From NCBI GenBank assembly GCA_030690755.1, contig JAUYGA010000262.1, positions 1 through 6,590 of the forward strand: a stretch of DNA of 6,590 nt. The letters are read 5' to 3'. Shown in pieces: positions 4,864-6,590 of the stretch (the stretch's first letter is position 1; each line of letters starts with the position of its first letter). The position numbers and the translations under genes are program-made. The notes below the pieces were generated by a model, which made no database searches, was not told the origin of the DNA, and saw only the letters and a list, made by a program, of their open reading frames with translations. Source of the DNA: Nanobdellota archaeon. GTDB lineage: Archaea; Nanobdellota; Nanobdellia; Woesearchaeales; JAUYGA01.

Positions 4864-5634
4864 TCATTTCATCTTTCTTATCTTTGCTATGCTGCCAAAG
4901 TCATAGAATTTCAGGTCTTCGCCGACAACAATTACTTTAAAATCAGCAAATTTCTTGTTTGATTTCAGGAAAGGACTGAGCAATGATTCTTTGACAATGT
5001 CTGTTCCTTCTGTCACAAGGTTGAAGGACGGTTGCACAATCAGCATTCGTTTGTTCCACTCACCTACAAGAAAACATTTGTATTTTTCAAACCTTGCCAT
5101 TGTTCCAAGGGAAACTGCAGGATGCTCGTGACCTATAATCACAGCGCTCACTTTTTTTCCCTTAAGTTCTTTCTCAAGGGCCTTATTTGGCAGGCTGTCT
5201 CCGTGAATCAGCAGGATGTTGTCGATGATTGCATGCTCTTTCACAATTATGTTTCTTTTTTCAGCAATTGGTCCAAGAACAGTATCATGATTTCCTTTTA
5301 TGAGAATTATCTCGTTTGCATGCTTGCTCAGAAAATCGATAAGTTGCAATGTGTGGCGCCATTCCTGCTCTGAAATTCTTCCAAACTCATGCTTTATATC
5401 TCCGTTTATTAGCACTTTTTCAATCTCAAAGTTTTTTTCTTTAAGGAATGAAAAGATTTTTTCAAGCTTATGGCCTATTTCATTGAACTGAAACCTTGGA
5501 ATCAGAACTCCTTGTTTGTTCAATGATTCCTCATATCCTATATGCGTATCTGCCAGAACAAGTATTTTTGATTTCTTCAGATAAAGTGCAAGGTCAATTG
5601 CAAATATGCCTTTTGATAATTCTTTTATTTCCAT
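4864..5634 (-). CDS. Archaeal SbcD/Mre11-related metallophosphoesterase (COG1407 type)
   Basis: This complete 256-residue calcineurin-like phosphoesterase shows all five metal-site motifs: D-x-H in LVLADTHIGYE (26-35, Asp29 and His31), GD in INGDIKHEFG (76-85, Asp79), GNHD (114-117), His144 in LLIHGD, and GHEHP (168-172). The downstream GEWN (191-194) and QPSFNLVTEGTDI (201-213) are characteristic of the COG1407 group, which contains archaeal SbcD-related phosphoesterases and bacterial PdeM, a ligase-associated DNA-repair factor. A di-metal phosphodiesterase or nuclease acting on nucleic acid or nucleotides is therefore the family expectation; the true substrate is unknown and no helicase or ligase gene is adjacent here. 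An A/T-only TATA-like stretch just upstream and the lack of a Shine-Dalgarno suggest a leaderless transcript. It lies 55 bp downstream of the methionine aminopeptidase gene on the same strand and 13 bp from the structured element. Confidence 0.9.
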   Translation of the reverse strand: MEIKELSKGIFAIDLALYLKKSKILVLADTHIGYEESLNKQGVLIPRFQFNEIGHKLEKIFSFLKEKNFEIEKVLINGDIKHEFGRISEQEWRHTLQLIDFLSKHANEIILIKGNHDTVLGPIAEKRNIIVKEHAIIDNILLIHGDSLPNKALEKELKGKKVSAVIIGHEHPAVSLGTMARFEKYKCFLVGEWNKRMLIVQPSFNLVTEGTDIVKESLLSPFLKSNKKFADFKVIVVGEDLKFYDFGSIAKIRKMK

Positions 5635-5648
5635 CCACTGGATAATTC

Positions 5649-5665
5649 TTTTATAATATAAAAAT
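5649..5665 (-). promoter_or_regulatory. TATA-like A/T tract of the phosphoesterase gene
   Basis: The minus strand reads TTTTATATTATAAAA across this tract. Its upstream half (about 5656-5664) is centred roughly 26 nt before the ATG at 5634, fitting a leaderless transcript; the TATAAAA half would place the start inside the gene. It lies in the 55-bp gap after the aminopeptidase stop. Confidence 0.45.
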
Positions 5666-5689
5666 GTATAGACCAGAAATGAACGAAAA

Positions 5690-6590
5690 TTAGTTCAACT
5701 TTGTCAGAATTATCGGTTCATCGTCTACATAAACAGAATGTTCTGCCTGGCTTATCAGACCTTTTTCAGTGTCGGGAAGAGGCGGATAAACTCGTATCAT
5801 TCCTGAATTATTCATTTCTCTCAGAGCAAGATTGACTTTTACGAGAGGGAATTTTTTTGTAAGCCATCTTGTGGTGAATGGCAGGCCATTATATTTTTTA
5901 ATTTCCTTAAGGATTTCTCTTGCAAAAAGACTTCTTACAGGTCTTGAATCATCAGCCAGTCTGAATATTTCTCCAGATTCCTGTTCCATTATCTTTCCTG
6001 AGCCTGTCGAAGCGAATGGTTCTATCGCGATAAACATCCCTTTCTCAAGAACAGTGTGATCAGAATTTTCATAATTTGGTATGCTTGGCGAGCAATGGAT
6101 GTTGTATTTGGAAAGACCATGGCCGCTCAAATTTATTACTGGGCTGAAACCTTTTTCTCTGATTGTCCTGCCAATCTCTTTACCAATGTCGCAGACTTTT
6201 ATTTCTGGCTTGACCATCTTAAGAGCGTTTTCTAGAGCATCTTTTGAAGCGTCAATAAGTTTCTGATGTCTTTTATCATTGCTTAAGTCAACTGAACATG
6301 CGCAATCACCAATGCAGCCATCTATATGGACACCGACATCAATCTTTGCAATGTCGCCTTCCTTAAAAACTGTATCATCGCTATGGCCTGGGCAGTAATG
6401 CGCAGCTACGCTGTTTAATGATATCTGAACAGGAAATGCCGGTTTTCCGCCAAGCTGGTTTATTTTGTACTCAACTTTCTCACAGACTTCTCTTACTGTT
6501 ATGCCTTGCTTGATTAGGCCTTTTCCATATAGCAAGCATTCTCCTGCAATTTTTCCTGCTTTTTTCCAGGTTTCAAGTTCTTCCTTAGAT
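5690..6590 (-). CDS. map: Type II methionine aminopeptidase (5' end beyond the window)
   Basis: This enzyme removes the initiator methionine from nascent cytoplasmic proteins. The frame stays open to the window end, so the gene extends past 6590; 299 codons are visible (SKEELETWKKAGKIAGE first), near the usual archaeal length of about 290-300, so only a few residues are missing. A TTG at 6535 is merely an internal codon. In visible numbering, the catalytic His64 lies in AAHYCPG, and the dimetal ligands are Asp84 (IDVG), Asp95 (GD), His157 (SGHG), Glu190 (IEPF) and Glu283 (QAEHS); none is missing. The roughly 60-residue insertion between the last two ligands (about 215-275) is the helical subdomain defining type II enzymes of archaea and eukaryotes. 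A cysteine cluster at CIGDCAC near Asp95 is slightly unusual. The phosphoesterase follows after 55 bp. Confidence 0.95.
   Translation of the reverse strand, partial: SKEELETWKKAGKIAGECLLYGKGLIKQGITVREVCEKVEYKINQLGGKPAFPVQISLNSVAAHYCPGHSDDTVFKEGDIAKIDVGVHIDGCIGDCACSVDLSNDKRHQKLIDASKDALENALKMVKPEIKVCDIGKEIGRTIREKGFSPVINLSGHGLSKYNIHCSPSIPNYENSDHTVLEKGMFIAIEPFASTGSGKIMEQESGEIFRLADDSRPVRSLFAREILKEIKKYNGLPFTTRWLTKKFPLVKVNLALREMNNSGMIRVYPPLPDTEKGLISQAEHSVYVDDEPIILTKLN

Noticed and set aside
5832..6266. Plus-strand open frames inside the methionine aminopeptidase gene
   Set aside because: They are antisense shadows of a gene with complete active-site conservation and have no supporting start signals.

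Overview
The window is AT-rich and reads as archaeal. It carries a Cbf5-type RNA-guided pseudouridine synthase with a PUA domain, a type II methionine aminopeptidase, an SbcD/Mre11-related archaeal phosphoesterase (COG1407 type) and an XRE-HTH/tandem-CBS regulator. Several genes have a TATA-like box about 20-30 nt before the start codon and no Shine-Dalgarno sequence, as expected of leaderless archaeal transcripts. Gene content and compact spacing would suit a DPANN-like genome, but the exact lineage cannot be fixed from this sequence.

Layout. 8-1298 (+): a small EF-Tu domain-2-like protein followed by cbf5, a translation/RNA-modification pair. 1326-2066 (-): a class I SAM methyltransferase convergent with cbf5, with its own TATA box. 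2223-2893 (-): an AbrB-type antitoxin gene followed by a PIN-domain toxin gene. The antitoxin is intact. The toxin frame has lost its start codon (ATG to ATA in a former ATGA overlap) and has an in-frame TAA at codon 65, although the rest of the frame and all catalytic acidic residues are preserved. Repeated TAAG/CTTA half-sites lie between the TATA box and the Shine-Dalgarno of this operon, a likely autoregulatory operator. 3047-3643 (+): the HTH-CBS regulator, divergent from the toxin-antitoxin remnant; promoter position supports an ATG start at 3047. 3670-3960 (-): an unrecognised Ala/Pro- and Ser/Asn-rich small protein. 4040-4522 (-): a metallopeptidase-like protein whose zinc motif reads HELSY instead of HExxH.

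4523-4863 holds no convincing gene. Instead it contains a 216-nt element (4635-4850) that folds on paper into a closed three-way junction: a 24-bp terminal stem, a 15-position hairpin and a long branched arm. Most G-U pairs favour a plus-strand RNA. It is the most unusual feature of the window: a candidate structured ncRNA, or alternatively a MITE-like inverted-repeat element.

4864-5634 (-): the phosphoesterase. 5690-6590 (-): the type II methionine aminopeptidase, whose first few codons lie beyond the window end.

The genes do not form one pathway. The window looks like a housekeeping segment (translation, RNA modification, protein N-terminal maturation) with a decaying toxin-antitoxin module, a regulator and an accessory patch at 3.6-4.9 kb.
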